Of a DNA stretch of 64,000 nucleotides, positions 34,282 to 43,242 are shown piece after piece. A program made the translations under genes and the position numbers. Source of the DNA: G963674835 sp963674835 (GTDB lineage Bacteria > Planctomycetota > Planctomycetia > Pirellulales > Thermoguttaceae); assembly GCA_963674835.2 (NCBI GenBank), contig CAXXKC010000001.1, positions 62,001 to 126,000 on the forward strand. Direction: 5' to 3'. Below the pieces are notes generated by a model that made no database searches, was not told the DNA's origin, and saw only the letters and a program-made list of their open reading frames with translations. The stretch's first letter is position 1, and the number at the start of each line of letters is the position of its first letter.

Positions 34282-36609
34282 CTAGTGGGTTTCGTTGGGG
34301 GTGGGCCAGTTGAGGTGTTTGTGGAGGAAGTTGAAGGTGCCTTGGCCTCGGATGGTGTGGGGGCCGTTGAAGTATTCGATTTGGGTGCGGTCGCCGATGC
34401 CTAGCTGGTCGTAGGTACGGCGGACCTTGGCGTACTCGTAGGCGACCCATTCGTCGGGCGCGACGCCGTCGGCATGGCCTCGCTCGACCATGAAGGGGCG
34501 AGGGATGAGCAGGTCGACCATCTCGGCGTAGCTGAAGGTATTGCCCATGTCGAAGTAGGGCATTTCCCATTCGATGGAGAACATGAAGCCGCGGGGGTAG
34601 TCGGTGGCGGCGACCTTGCGGGTCCACTCGTTGAAATCGCCGGAGCAGATGGAGAGGCAGTATCCGTCCAGCAGCGGCGGGACGCGAACGGCCGTTTCGC
34701 CGCCGTAGCTGAGTCCGTAGAAGGCGATGCGGGAGGGGTCGACGAAGGGGAGCGTTTTGAGCCAGTCGAGGATCTGCTGGTGTTGGGGGATGATGAAGGA
34801 GAAGAGCGAGGCCTTGACGGTGTTGGCCTTGCGGTCGAGCCAGCGGTAGCGGTCCTCGCCGCGGTAGAGGTTGTGGGGCGCGAAGACGACAAACCCGCGG
34901 TCGGCCAAGCGGGCGGCGAAGTCGTGATAGGCACGGTGATCGCCTTCGATGACGTCGCGAGGGACACCGCCGCGGCCGTGCTGGCAGACGACGACGGGCC
35001 TTCGCTCCTTGGGTTTGAGGTCCTTGGGGACGAGGAGCACGCCCCAGGCGAAGACGTCGGGCCAGAGTTCGAGCGTGACGTCGTAGCCGGTCCACTTGGG
35101 GCGATCGTAGATGCGGCGGGAACGGGCGTGGAAGGGAAGCGCGGGCTGGTCGATCTTGCCGAGGACTTCTTCCCAGAAATGGCGGCGATACTTCTTCGCG
35201 CTTTCGACGAAGGCGTCGAGGGACTTGGTGTCGACACGGAAGAAGTCGGCGCGGACGCGCTCGGCACTGTGGACGAGATCCTGGACGTGGCGTTCGAGCT
35301 GTTTGACCTGGCGGCGCTGGCGCGTGGCGGGATCGAACGAGCGGCGGCCATCGATGGGCGGATTGGCGCCGAGGGACAAACCCTTGTCGACGCCCAAGAG
35401 GTGGGCGAACTGCTCGACGGCTTGGGGCGACCAGGGGTCGACGGTCTGACCTTTGGAGCCGGCGACCAAGTGCCGGGGTTGGAAGTCGGGCTTGAGGAGG
35501 GAGTCGATGCGATTGAATTCGGCCGAGACGGATTCGAACGAGGGAGTGGCGATGCGGCCGTTGCCGTGGTCGATTTTGGGGGTGGTGCTGTACTCGACGA
35601 CGAGGCCGCGGGGCGCGATAAGCGTGGCGATCTCGGCATCGCCGAATTCCTGCAGCAAAGCCCAGACGTTGCGGTAGACGGGCTCTTGCCACACTTTTTG
35701 GCGGTTGTCGAAATAGCCGCTGACGAGAACGGCGTCGATGCGCGGGTCGACGGCGGCGGCGTAGAAAGCGATGAGTCCGCCTTCGGCGTATCCGAGGACG
35801 CCGATCTTGGCTTCGTCGCCGCATCGCTGTTTGAGCCAATCGAGGGCGGATTGGACCTTTTGGACTTCGTAGCCGATGGGGTGGCGGCCCATGTGGAAGG
35901 CCTGGCGATAGATCCACTCGCGGTGGGAGTAACCGGGATTGGAGAAGCCGGCCTCGGTGTTGCCCGTGAAGCGGCTCTCGCGGCTGAGAAGGACGGGAAC
36001 GACAACCCGGAAGCCGTTCTCGGCGAGGCGGCGGGCAACCTGCTGCTGGACGGGGAGGCCTTCGGAGAGACCGACGAGTTGCTCGGGCGTTTGATCGGCA
36101 TCGGGGAGGACCACGACCGAGGCGACGGGATCGCCGGAGGGTTCGAGCAGGAGGCCTTCGCCGAACACGCCGTCGACGACCTCCCAGCGGACCTGGTGGA
36201 TGTCGTAGCGGTTGGCGCGGGCGACGAGGGCGGGATTGGCGTCGTCGCCGAAACGCTCCATGACGACGGGGAGGCGTTTTTCGACGATTCCCAGGGAGCG
36301 CATCAGCCGTTGCCGGTTGGGATCGACGGAGTGCGTGTACGCGGCGGGAGTGGTGAAATCGCGTTTCCAGTAGGTGGATCGGCGACGGGGGGCCTCGTCG
36401 ATCTTCCGCTCGATGAAGCGATGGGCGCCATCCATAAGGGCTTCGGCGAGATCGCCTTGGGTCTGGAGCGGGTCGGTGCCAGGCAGGGGAACGATCTCGT
36501 CGGAGGCCGGCGACTTGGAGGCGTTGGATTCGGCCGCGACCGAGAGATGGCCGACCAGGCACGTCCCGAGGAGGGTGAGAAGGCAGATTGTCCGAGTTGC
36601 ACGATGCAT
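34282..36609 (-). CDS. Secreted double alpha/beta-hydrolase (acetylxylan esterase/dienelactone hydrolase type)
   Basis: 775 residues from the ATG at 36609; the signal peptide TICLLTLLGTCLVGHLSVAA covers about residues 7-26. Two alpha/beta-hydrolase domains are fused. In the first (about 60-330) the nucleophile elbow reads GYAEGG, with Ala where Ser is expected. In the second (about 400-775) it is GLSYGG in FYGLSYGGETAV, with intact Ser; VVCQHGRGGVPRDV is its oxyanion-side strand and GPHTIRGQGTFNFLHKHL carries the likely catalytic His. So one active and one inactive module. A role in cleaving ester groups on polysaccharides is inferred from similar planctomycete proteins. Confidence 0.8.
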   Translation of the reverse strand: MHRATRTICLLTLLGTCLVGHLSVAAESNASKSPASDEIVPLPGTDPLQTQGDLAEALMDGAHRFIERKIDEAPRRRSTYWKRDFTTPAAYTHSVDPNRQRLMRSLGIVEKRLPVVMERFGDDANPALVARANRYDIHQVRWEVVDGVFGEGLLLEPSGDPVASVVVLPDADQTPEQLVGLSEGLPVQQQVARRLAENGFRVVVPVLLSRESRFTGNTEAGFSNPGYSHREWIYRQAFHMGRHPIGYEVQKVQSALDWLKQRCGDEAKIGVLGYAEGGLIAFYAAAVDPRIDAVLVSGYFDNRQKVWQEPVYRNVWALLQEFGDAEIATLIAPRGLVVEYSTTPKIDHGNGRIATPSFESVSAEFNRIDSLLKPDFQPRHLVAGSKGQTVDPWSPQAVEQFAHLLGVDKGLSLGANPPIDGRRSFDPATRQRRQVKQLERHVQDLVHSAERVRADFFRVDTKSLDAFVESAKKYRRHFWEEVLGKIDQPALPFHARSRRIYDRPKWTGYDVTLELWPDVFAWGVLLVPKDLKPKERRPVVVCQHGRGGVPRDVIEGDHRAYHDFAARLADRGFVVFAPHNLYRGEDRYRWLDRKANTVKASLFSFIIPQHQQILDWLKTLPFVDPSRIAFYGLSYGGETAVRVPPLLDGYCLSICSGDFNEWTRKVAATDYPRGFMFSIEWEMPYFDMGNTFSYAEMVDLLIPRPFMVERGHADGVAPDEWVAYEYAKVRRTYDQLGIGDRTQIEYFNGPHTIRGQGTFNFLHKHLNWPTPNETH

Positions 36610-36732
36610 GTTGGACGCCCTTTCGTTGGCAACCAGCTTACCACGCGAGGCGGGCGAAAAGAATTGGCGGCTGCGAGGACGCCACCTGAGTGAAGGGAAT
36701 GAGCAATGGTCGTTCAGGGGCAGTTGATTGTT

Positions 36733-36762
36733 CATGTTATGCTGAAGCATAACCTACGGGGG
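36733..36762. repeat. Palindromic repeat, family C copy
   Basis: Perfect stem TTATGCT-GA-AGCATAA followed by CCTACGGGGG, between dus and the hydrolase gene. It represents the uninterrupted form of the site at 9387-9564. Confidence 0.72.
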
Positions 36763-36784
36763 GTGGGGTTTGCGGGGACACGGG

Positions 36785-37789
36785 TTAGGTGTACCAGCGG
36801 GCGAGGAGATTTTGCCAGTCGGCGGGCTGGCGGACGGCGATGAAGGCCTGGCGGACTTCGTCGGTGTGGGGATGGAGGCGGGCGTAGCGAGCGCCGACTT
36901 TGCGCATGAGCAAGCAGGCGCGTTTAGGGCCGTAGGTCTCTTCGGAGAGACGCCAGTGTTCGCTGAGGATTGCCTTCTGCTCGGCCAAGGTCGGCGGGGG
37001 AGGCAGAGGAAGACCGGCCGCCAGTGCTCGGGCTTCGCGGAAGATCCAGGGGTTGCCGATGGCACCGCGGGCCACACTTGCGCCGTCGACGCCCGTTTCG
37101 GAGAACATGCGAAGGCAGTCGTGGGCGGTGAAGAGGTCGCCGCTGCCCAGGACGACGCGGTCGCCGGCGTGGCGTTTGAGTTGGCGAAGGAACTGCCAGT
37201 CGCTGGAGCCTTCGTAACGCTGACGCACGGTGCGGCCGTGGACCGTGACGGCGGCCACGCCGCGGGCGAAGGCCCCGTCGAAGATGGCGAAGAAATGGTC
37301 GCGACTGGCGGGGGTGTCGTCCATGCCGCGGCGAAGCTTGACGGTGACGGGGATTTGCGGCGGTACGGCGTTGCGAAGGCGATCGATCATGTCCAGCGCG
37401 ATGTCGGGATGTGCGAGCAGATAGCCGCCGCGGCATCGGCCGAGCGCTTTGCGGACCGGACAGGCCAGGTTGAGATCGATGCAGTCGAAGCCCATCTGGA
37501 CGAGGCGGCCGGCAGCTTGGGCGACCTGAAGAGGATCGTTGCCGAAGAGTTGGGCGCCGACGGGGTGCTCTTCGTCGTCGATCTGGCTGCGGCGTTTTGC
37601 GTGGCGGTCTTTGACCTGGCCGAGGAAGAACTTGTCGAGGAGGACCTCGCAGATCGTGTAGCCGGCGCCCATGCGGCGGGAGAGGATGCGCATGGGGCGG
37701 TCGCTGTAGCCGCTCAGCGCGGCGAGCACCACGGGGAACGGGATAACGAGGTTTCCCAAGTGCAGGGGTGGCAGGTCGGGGTTCGGCAT
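36785..37789 (-). CDS. tRNA-dihydrouridine synthase
   Basis: 334 residues. FMN-dependent reductase of uridines in tRNA D-loops. Motifs: LAALSGYSDRPMRILSRR at the N-terminus, GFDCIDLNLACPVRKALGR with the catalytic Cys in the NxxCP motif (about residue 99), and VTVHGRTVRQRY near 190. The Cys motif reads NLACP, as in DusB relatives. The ATG at 37789 is preferred; upstream residues in the frame overlap zwf and are not family-like. It follows zwf by 25 bases. Confidence 0.92.
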   Translation of the reverse strand: MPNPDLPPLHLGNLVIPFPVVLAALSGYSDRPMRILSRRMGAGYTICEVLLDKFFLGQVKDRHAKRRSQIDDEEHPVGAQLFGNDPLQVAQAAGRLVQMGFDCIDLNLACPVRKALGRCRGGYLLAHPDIALDMIDRLRNAVPPQIPVTVKLRRGMDDTPASRDHFFAIFDGAFARGVAAVTVHGRTVRQRYEGSSDWQFLRQLKRHAGDRVVLGSGDLFTAHDCLRMFSETGVDGASVARGAIGNPWIFREARALAAGLPLPPPPTLAEQKAILSEHWRLSEETYGPKRACLLMRKVGARYARLHPHTDEVRQAFIAVRQPADWQNLLARWYT

Positions 37790-37814
37790 GGCGGAATGGG
37801 CCGGGCTGTCGGCA

Positions 37815-39269
37815 TCATTGGAGCAAGGGGCAGACGTCGAACCATTGGCGGCCCTGGCGTTGGAGCCACTCGTTGGAGGCGGGAGGGCCCCAACAGCCGG
37901 CTTCGTAGAGCAAGAGCTCGGGCGGGCCGGGCTTGTCCCAAACGGACTCGATCGGATCGATGATTCCCCAGGCGAGCTCGACTTCGTCGGCGCGGGCGAA
38001 GAGACTGGCATCGCCGAGCATGATATCGAGCAGCAGGCGTTGGTAGGAGTCGGGGATTCCGGTGGCGAACTTGCGGCGGAAGTTGAAATCGAGGTCGGTC
38101 AGCCGCATCCTCATGCCGGCATCGGGGACCTTGGTGAGGAAGTGCAACTGGATGCCTTCGGCGGGCTGGATTTGGATGACCAGGCGGTTGGCATCCTGGA
38201 CGGTGCGCGGCCCGTCGGGGAAGATCATCAGTGGGGGTTCGCGAAACTGGATGACGATCTGCGTGGTGCGGCAGGACATGGCCTTGCCGCTGCGCAGGTA
38301 GAAGGGGACGCCCTGCCAGCGCCAGTTGTCGACCAGGAGTTGGACGACGCCGAACGTGGCGGTGACACTGCCGGGTGTGACGTCGGGCTCGTCGCGGTAT
38401 TTGCGATACTGACCGCGAAGCGTGCGGGCGGCGACCTCTTCGGTGGTCATCGGGTGGATCGCCCGGAGCACCTTGACCTTTTCGTCGCGGACGGCGTCGG
38501 CCTCGAAGTGGGCGGGGGCCTCCATGGCGGTGAGAGTGAGAAGTTGTAGGAGGTGGTTCTGGAACATGTCGCGGAGGAGGCCGGCGGCGTCGTAGTAGCC
38601 GGCGCGATGCTCGATGGTGACCTCTTCGGCGGCGGTGATTTGTATGTGCTCGATGTAGTTGCGGTTCCAGATGGGCTCGAAGATGGTGTTGGCGAAGCGA
38701 AGGACGAGAAGGTTCTGGACGGTCTCCTTGCCCAAGTAGTGATCGATGCGGTAGACCTGGCTTTCGTCGAAGACGGTGTGCAGGAACGTGTTGAGCTGCC
38801 GGGCGCTGGGCAGATCGACGCCGAAGGGTTTTTCGATGACGATGCGGCGGATGCCGGCTTGCTGGCCAGCCATGCCGGCGGCACCGAGGTGACCGATCGC
38901 CGGCTCGTAGAACTGCGGCGCGGTGGCGAGATAGTAGATGCGGGCGGCGTCTGAGGTACCCTCGATGCTACTGAGGAACGTATTGAGCGAGGTGAAATCT
39001 TCGGCTTTGCCGACGTCGCCAGGGCAGTAGAAGAGCGTGGGGGCGAAAGTACTCCAGGCCTCGGCGTCGAAGGAATCGCCGACGAAGCGGGCGGTGGACT
39101 CGGCGAGCCGCTGGCGCCAGGCGTCGTGGGTGAACGGAGTGCGGGAAACGCCGACGATCCGGGTTTGCTCGGGCATCCGGCCTTTGCGATGGAGCTCGTA
39201 GAGCGCCGGGATGAGCTTGCGACTGGTCAGGTCGCCCGACGCGCCGAAGATGACGATCGATTGAGCCAT
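37815..39269 (-). CDS. zwf: Glucose-6-phosphate 1-dehydrogenase
   Basis: 484 residues, the usual size. NADP-binding GASGDLTSRKLIPAL (about 9-23), substrate motif RIDHYLGKETVQN (about 172-184) with the catalytic His region, and the EKPFG motif near 146 are present. It catalyses the first, NADPH-producing step of the oxidative pentose phosphate pathway. gnd lies 1.4 kb upstream on the same strand with an SDR gene between, so the pathway genes are clustered but not tightly coupled. The ATG at 39269 starts right at the Rossmann strand (MAQSIVIFGASGD). Confidence 0.97.
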   Translation of the reverse strand: MAQSIVIFGASGDLTSRKLIPALYELHRKGRMPEQTRIVGVSRTPFTHDAWRQRLAESTARFVGDSFDAEAWSTFAPTLFYCPGDVGKAEDFTSLNTFLSSIEGTSDAARIYYLATAPQFYEPAIGHLGAAGMAGQQAGIRRIVIEKPFGVDLPSARQLNTFLHTVFDESQVYRIDHYLGKETVQNLLVLRFANTIFEPIWNRNYIEHIQITAAEEVTIEHRAGYYDAAGLLRDMFQNHLLQLLTLTAMEAPAHFEADAVRDEKVKVLRAIHPMTTEEVAARTLRGQYRKYRDEPDVTPGSVTATFGVVQLLVDNWRWQGVPFYLRSGKAMSCRTTQIVIQFREPPLMIFPDGPRTVQDANRLVIQIQPAEGIQLHFLTKVPDAGMRMRLTDLDFNFRRKFATGIPDSYQRLLLDIMLGDASLFARADEVELAWGIIDPIESVWDKPGPPELLLYEAGCWGPPASNEWLQRQGRQWFDVCPLLQ

Positions 39270-39549
39270 GACGAATCCTGTGGTGTGGTGGAGACGCGGT
39301 ATCCTCGTGGAAGTATATCGCGATGGCCGGTGCGAGCAATTGGCCGGCGGGTGGGTAGGTGCGAGGGAGGTGACGGTAGGAAAAAGGGGAGGAAGAGGAG
39401 AAACAAGAAACGAGGAAACGACGAAAGTAGGATCGGAACTCGGCAGAGCGGCGGTGATGAGTTGATGCTGAGCGGCGTTGTAGCGGGGAATGAGGCAAGA
39501 TGAATGGGAGAGTGCACCGGCCTTTCTAGCGCGAACGGGCGTGGGGGCG

Positions 39550-39580
39550 CGCACAGCCGACGGCGGCTGTGCTACATGGG
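39550..39580. repeat. Dispersed palindromic repeat, family B copy
   Basis: GCACAGCCGACGGCGGCTGT followed by GCTACATGGG; the hairpin arms CACAGCCG/CGGCTGTG are perfect. Confidence 0.7.
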
Positions 39581-39593
39581 GATGGCGGGATGG

Positions 39594-39621
39594 GTGTTAT
39601 GCGGAAGCATAATCTACGGGG
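39594..39621. repeat. Palindromic repeat, family C, diverged copy
   Basis: GTGTTATGCGGAAGCATAAT then CTACGGGG, 14 bases after a family B copy. Confidence 0.6.
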
Positions 39622-39682
39622 TTGGCCGAGCGGTGGGCGGGGCAGGCCCATCGGCTTCCGTGCATTGCCTGGGCAAAACTGG

Positions 39683-40468
39683 TTAGAACCAGGCAGCGGT
39701 GAAGCCGCCGTCGACGTTGACGTGGGTGCCGGTGATGAAGCTTCCGCCCTTGGGCGAAACGAGCAGGAGCAGGGCGCCGACGAGCTCTTCGGGTTCGCCG
39801 TAGCGGGCCATGGGCGTGTGACGCATGATGCTGTCGACGCGTTTTTCGTCGAGCAGTCGGCGGTTTTGCTCGGCGGGGAAGAAGCCGGGGCAGATGGCGT
39901 TGACGCGGACGCCCTTGGGGGCGAGGTCATGGGCGATGTTGCGGGTGAGATTGAGGACGCCGGCCTTGGAGGCGGCATAGCCGAAGACGCGGCTCAGCGG
40001 CAGGTGGGAGGTGACGCTGCCGATGTTGACAATGGCGCCGCCGCCGGCATCGACCATGTGCTTGCCGAAAACCTGGCAGGCAAGGAAGACGCCCTTGAGG
40101 TTGATGCCCATGACGAAATCCCACTTCTCTTCGGGATGGTCGAGGAAATCGCTGCCGAAGTTGACGCCGGCACAGTTGAGGAGGATGTTCACGCGGCCGT
40201 TGACTTTGAGTGCGTCGGCCAGCGTCGCCTCGATGGAGGCGCGGGAGGTGACATCGATCACGGAACTGGTCGCGGAGCCGCCGGCCTGCTTGATCTTGTC
40301 GACACATGCGGTGCAGGCGGGTTCGGCAACGTCGGCGACGACGACATGGGCACCGGCACCGGCCAGCCCGCAGCACAATGCAGACCCGAGGACGCCGGCG
40401 CCGCCAATGACGACGGCCACTTGTCCGTCAAGTCCGAAAAGGTCGTTTAGGTATTGTTGGCTGGTCAT
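39683..40468 (-). CDS. Short-chain dehydrogenase/reductase (SDR)
   Basis: 261 residues, classical SDR. Cofactor motif VVIGGAGVLGSAL (TGxxxGxG variant with G at the first position, about 19-31), NCAGVN (NNAG equivalent), the catalytic Ser in NIGSVTS and the YxxxK motif YAASK (about 162-166). The tail TGTHVNVDGGFTAAW is typical. Substrates cannot be told from sequence; sugar acids or gluconate-type ketoacids fit the gnd/zwf context but this is inference. An acidic residue after beta-2 (VVVADVAEP) suggests NAD(H) preference. Confidence 0.9.
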   Translation of the reverse strand: MTSQQYLNDLFGLDGQVAVVIGGAGVLGSALCCGLAGAGAHVVVADVAEPACTACVDKIKQAGGSATSSVIDVTSRASIEATLADALKVNGRVNILLNCAGVNFGSDFLDHPEEKWDFVMGINLKGVFLACQVFGKHMVDAGGGAIVNIGSVTSHLPLSRVFGYAASKAGVLNLTRNIAHDLAPKGVRVNAICPGFFPAEQNRRLLDEKRVDSIMRHTPMARYGEPEELVGALLLLVSPKGGSFITGTHVNVDGGFTAAWF

Positions 40469-40477
40469 GGGGTTTCC

Positions 40478-40562
40478 TTAGTGGGTAGTGAGCGGTCGGT
40501 AGTGGGTGGTGAGTGGTGGATAGTGTGTAGTGGATAGTGTGTTGTGGATGGTGGGTAGTGGG
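40478..40562. repeat. GTAGTGG/GGATAGTGTG microsatellite-like tract
   Basis: About 85 bases of degenerate tandem units (TAGTGGGTAGTGAGCGG, TGGATAGTGTG and variants), the longest of three such tracts. It lies upstream of the SDR gene. Confidence 0.65.
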
Positions 40563-40642
40563 CGAGTTGACCCAGGGGTTTGTTTTCCCACCACGAAAGT
40601 CGCGAAGGAGGAGGATTGGAGGCGTTGTTGGGATGGCTCCAC

Positions 40643-40687
40643 TCCCTCACCCCCGGCCCCTCGCCCGCTTGCGGGCTAGGGGAGGAG
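40643..40687. repeat. CCCTCACCCCCGGCCCC-type hairpin repeat
   Basis: Arms CCCCTCGCCCGC and GCGGGCTAGGGG with one mismatch and a TT loop, preceded by CTCACCCCCGG. This kind of repeat is common in high-GC genomes. It lies just past the gnd stop and could shape the 3' end of its mRNA, though no T-run follows. Confidence 0.6.
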
Positions 40688-40704
40688 TAATTGGCGATGT
40701 TGGG

Positions 40705-42141
40705 TTACTTCTTCTCGCGGATCCAGTCGGTGTGGAAGGGACCTTCGCCGGGCTTGTCGACGCGCTGATAGGTGTGGGCGCCGAAATAGTCGCGTTGGGC
40801 CTGGAGCAGGTTGGCCGGGAGGCATTCGGAGCGGTAGCCGTCGTAGTAGGCCAGCGCAGCGGCCAGGGCCGGGGCGAGAATGCCGAGTTGGACGGCCGTG
40901 GAGACGACGTGGCGCCAGGCGGACTGTGCGTTCTGGACGACCTGCTGGAAGTAGGGCGCCAGGAGGAGGTTTTCCAAGTCGGCGTTGCCGTCGAACGCTT
41001 CCTTGATCCGTTCGAGGAAGACGGCACGGATGATGCACCCGCCACGCCAGAGCAGTGGGATGGAGCTGAAGTTCAGCGGCCAGTCGTGCTCTTTGGCGGC
41101 GGCTTGCATCTGTACGAAGCCTTGGGCGTAGCTGCAGATCTTCGAGGCGTAGAGGGCCTGGCGGACCTGCTCGATGAAGGTCTTCTTGTCGCCGTCGACG
41201 CGGCCGGACGGACCGGTGAGGACTTTGCTCGCTCGAACGCGGGCGTCCTTCATGGCGGAAAGGCAGCGGGCGTAGACGGCCTCGGTGACGAGCGTGCTGG
41301 GGACGCCGAGGTCGAGGGCCAACTGGCTCATCCACTTGCCAGTGCCCTTGGCGCCGGCGGTGTCGAGGATGAGATCGACAAGGTACTTGCCGGTTTCGGC
41401 GTCCTTGACGCTGAAAATATCGCGCGTGATCTCGATGAGGTAGCTGTCCAACTCGCCCTTGTTCCACTCGGTGAAGACGTCGTAGAGCTCTTCGTTGGAC
41501 AGGCCGAGGCCGAGCTTGAGCATCCAGTAGGCTTCGCAGATGAGCTGCATATCGCCGTATTCGATGCCGTTGTGGACCATCTTGACGTAGTGGCCGGCGC
41601 CGCGGGGGCCAACCCAATCGCAGCAGGGAATGTCGTTGTTGGGGCCGACTTTGGCGGAGATGGCCTGGAAGATGGGTTTGACGATGGGCCAAGCGTCGAC
41701 GCTGCCGCCGGGCATCATGCTGGGCCCTTTCAGCGCGCCCTCCTCGCCGCCGGAAACGCCGGTGCCGATGAAGAGCAAGCCCTTGGATTCGACGTAGGCG
41801 GTTCTGCGCTCGGTGTCGGCGAAGTGTGTATTTCCGCCGTCGATGATGACGTCGCCGGGGGAGAGGAGCGGGATGAGGGTGTCGATGAAGGCGTCGACCG
41901 CGGGGCCGGCTTTCACCATGAGCATGACTTTGCGCGGGGCGTCGAGGGCGGCGACCAACTCTTCGAGCGAGTGGCAGCCGACGAAGCGCTTGCCGGCGGC
42001 GCGGCCGGCGATGAAGTCGTCGACCTTGCTCGTGGTGCGGTTGAACACGGCGACACTGTAGCCGCGGCTCTCGATGTTCAGCGCGAGGTTCTCGCCCATC
42101 ACGGCCAATCCGACCAGTCCGAAATCGCACTTCTCTGTCAT
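40705..42141 (-). CDS. gnd: 6-phosphogluconate dehydrogenase, decarboxylating
   Basis: 478 residues, the long NADP-type form. Rossmann motif LVGLAVMGENLALNI (about 9-23) with FNRTTSKVD after beta-2, the substrate/catalytic block GVSGGEEGALKGPSMMPGG (about 127-145), and HYVKMVHNGIEYGDMQL with the catalytic Lys (about 183). The C-terminal helix end (THTDWIREKK-like) is present. Oxidises 6-phosphogluconate to ribulose 5-phosphate and CO2. With zwf it completes the oxidative pentose pathway except for the lactonase, which is not in the window. Confidence 0.97.
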   Translation of the reverse strand: MTEKCDFGLVGLAVMGENLALNIESRGYSVAVFNRTTSKVDDFIAGRAAGKRFVGCHSLEELVAALDAPRKVMLMVKAGPAVDAFIDTLIPLLSPGDVIIDGGNTHFADTERRTAYVESKGLLFIGTGVSGGEEGALKGPSMMPGGSVDAWPIVKPIFQAISAKVGPNNDIPCCDWVGPRGAGHYVKMVHNGIEYGDMQLICEAYWMLKLGLGLSNEELYDVFTEWNKGELDSYLIEITRDIFSVKDAETGKYLVDLILDTAGAKGTGKWMSQLALDLGVPSTLVTEAVYARCLSAMKDARVRASKVLTGPSGRVDGDKKTFIEQVRQALYASKICSYAQGFVQMQAAAKEHDWPLNFSSIPLLWRGGCIIRAVFLERIKEAFDGNADLENLLLAPYFQQVVQNAQSAWRHVVSTAVQLGILAPALAAALAYYDGYRSECLPANLLQAQRDYFGAHTYQRVDKPGEGPFHTDWIREKK

Positions 42142-42613
42142 GGTGTGTTGTTCATCCTTTGTCTGATGGAACTGCGCGGCGGGTTTTGATGCGTGCCGCG
42201 AAAATTGCTGTTTCTTACGGGCAGTTGCTGGACCGGCGCGGGGACAACAAGGCCGGGCGGTTTGGCCCTCGTTGTCGCAAGTGCGTGTCGCACCTAACTG
42301 TAGCGTTCGCGGCGGCGCGTTACTACGGTTCCGAAGGCGAAATACACGCTAAGGTTAGGCCGAATGCGCTCCAGACAGAGCTGCCGGCTGGGCCAAAAAG
42401 CCGGTATTTTACTTTTTGGGGCCCGGCGAAGCAATGAGGGCGGCGGAGGCTGGCGACCGCCTGGGGTGACAAAGGGTGGGCGCGGGGGAACGGCCACGAG
42501 GTGAAGGCGGCCTCGGCGACGGGGGCGACTGCGACACGCGGGAAGGGAACCGCGAGTGGTAGCCCGATCCGTGACATTGGTCGGGTGCCACGGTTGGCTC
42601 GAATAGCCGGCTG
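42142..42613. other. Intergenic region with family D repeat
   Basis: 472 bases between gnd and the hypothetical gene. The repeat at 42280-42386 is the only recognised structure. A GGCTGGGCCAAAAAGCCGG hairpin-like sequence follows it near 42387-42405, ahead of a TATTTTACTTTTT tract. Confidence 0.5.
42280..42386. repeat. Dispersed repeat, family D copy 2
   Basis: Aligns with 16802-16912 over about 107 bases at roughly 80-85 percent by eye; the blocks TGTAGCGTTCGCGGCGGCG and CGAAATACACGCTA are conserved. Confidence 0.75.
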
Positions 42614-43096
42614 TTAAGCGGCTTTGCGTGGGCGCATGGGAACGGCAGACGCTTGGCGGAAGTCCTGCATGACCATGGCAACGGCGTGGTTCTTGGCCAG
42701 CGATGCGACGTCAGCCCGCTGCCGGTCATCCCCCCCTATCTCGGTGAGAAGCAGGTCGGTATAGCACGCGATGAGGCGGCCGGCACGGGCTCGGATGAAG
42801 CCGTGGGCTTCGGCAGGACTCAGTGCGGCGAGATCGGGGAGAACTCGCCGAAGGATGGGGGTACGGGCGCGGTGGGCAACACGGTTGGCGATGCTTCGGC
42901 GCGTTTGCAGGATCGACGATGGACGCCACTGACGCACGAGGTACCCCCCGGTGGTTCGTAGCAAGGCAGGCGTGTGAGGAAAGGTTGTCCCGGCTGGTGC
43001 GCGCGGCGCGGACCGTTGCGCGGGCGACGGTGCGTTTCGCCTGGTTGGGCGAAGCCATCCGCACGCAACATGACCGTGAAGACGTGTTTCAGGCAT
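42614..43096 (-). CDS. Short hypothetical protein
   Basis: 160 residues if it begins at the ATG at 43096. The C-terminal 90 residues look coding: GC-rich third positions and an amphipathic helical pattern (LPDLAALSPAEAHGFIRARAG, quoted in part below 20: SPAEAHGFIRARAGRLI; then ASLAKNHAVAMVM). The first 60 residues are Arg/Pro-rich and the start is uncertain. No motif is recognised and no neighbour suggests a role. It could be a small DNA- or RNA-associated protein given the Arg content (RRSIANRVAHRARTP), or a chance frame. Confidence 0.42.
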   Translation of the reverse strand: MPETRLHGHVACGWLRPTRRNAPSPAQRSAPRAPAGTTFPHTPALLRTTGGYLVRQWRPSSILQTRRSIANRVAHRARTPILRRVLPDLAALSPAEAHGFIRARAGRLIACYTDLLLTEIGGDDRQRADVASLAKNHAVAMVMQDFRQASAVPMRPRKAA

Positions 43097-43196
43097 GTGC
43101 GACGTAGATGGAATCGTGTGGGGCGATGGATCGGCTGCACCTGAATCGGAATCAGCCGTGCGACTGTGTCGACCGTCAAGGCTTGCGCAACCGGTC

Positions 43197-43225
43197 TTGA
43201 CCTGTGGGGTGCGATTCTTTACCCT
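43197..43225 (+). promoter_or_regulatory. Predicted promoter of tRNA-Cys
   Basis: TTGACC (43197-43202), 17-base spacer, TACCCT (43220-43225); the tRNA begins 18 bases downstream. Confidence 0.55.
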
Positions 43226-43242
43226 TTGAGTATCGTTGCTTA

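Larger units (their letters stand above)
39270..39682. other. Intergenic region between zwf and the SDR gene, repeat-rich
   Basis: 413 bases with a purine-rich stretch near 39370-39430 and one copy each of repeats B (39550-39580) and C (39594-39621). No gene seen. Confidence 0.5.

Noticed and set aside
34474..36693. 739-codon plus-strand frame opposite the double hydrolase
   Set aside because: Antisense shadow; the minus strand has a signal peptide and hydrolase motifs.
40478..40562. GTAGTGG tract considered as a CRISPR-like array or direct-repeat origin
   Set aside because: Units are degenerate and abutting, with no spacers, no Cas genes and no dnaA-box pattern.
42142..42613. Hairpin near 42387-42405 with a following T-rich stretch considered as a terminator
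   Set aside because: On the plus strand no gene ends before it, and gnd is transcribed away from it, so its role as a terminator is unsupported.
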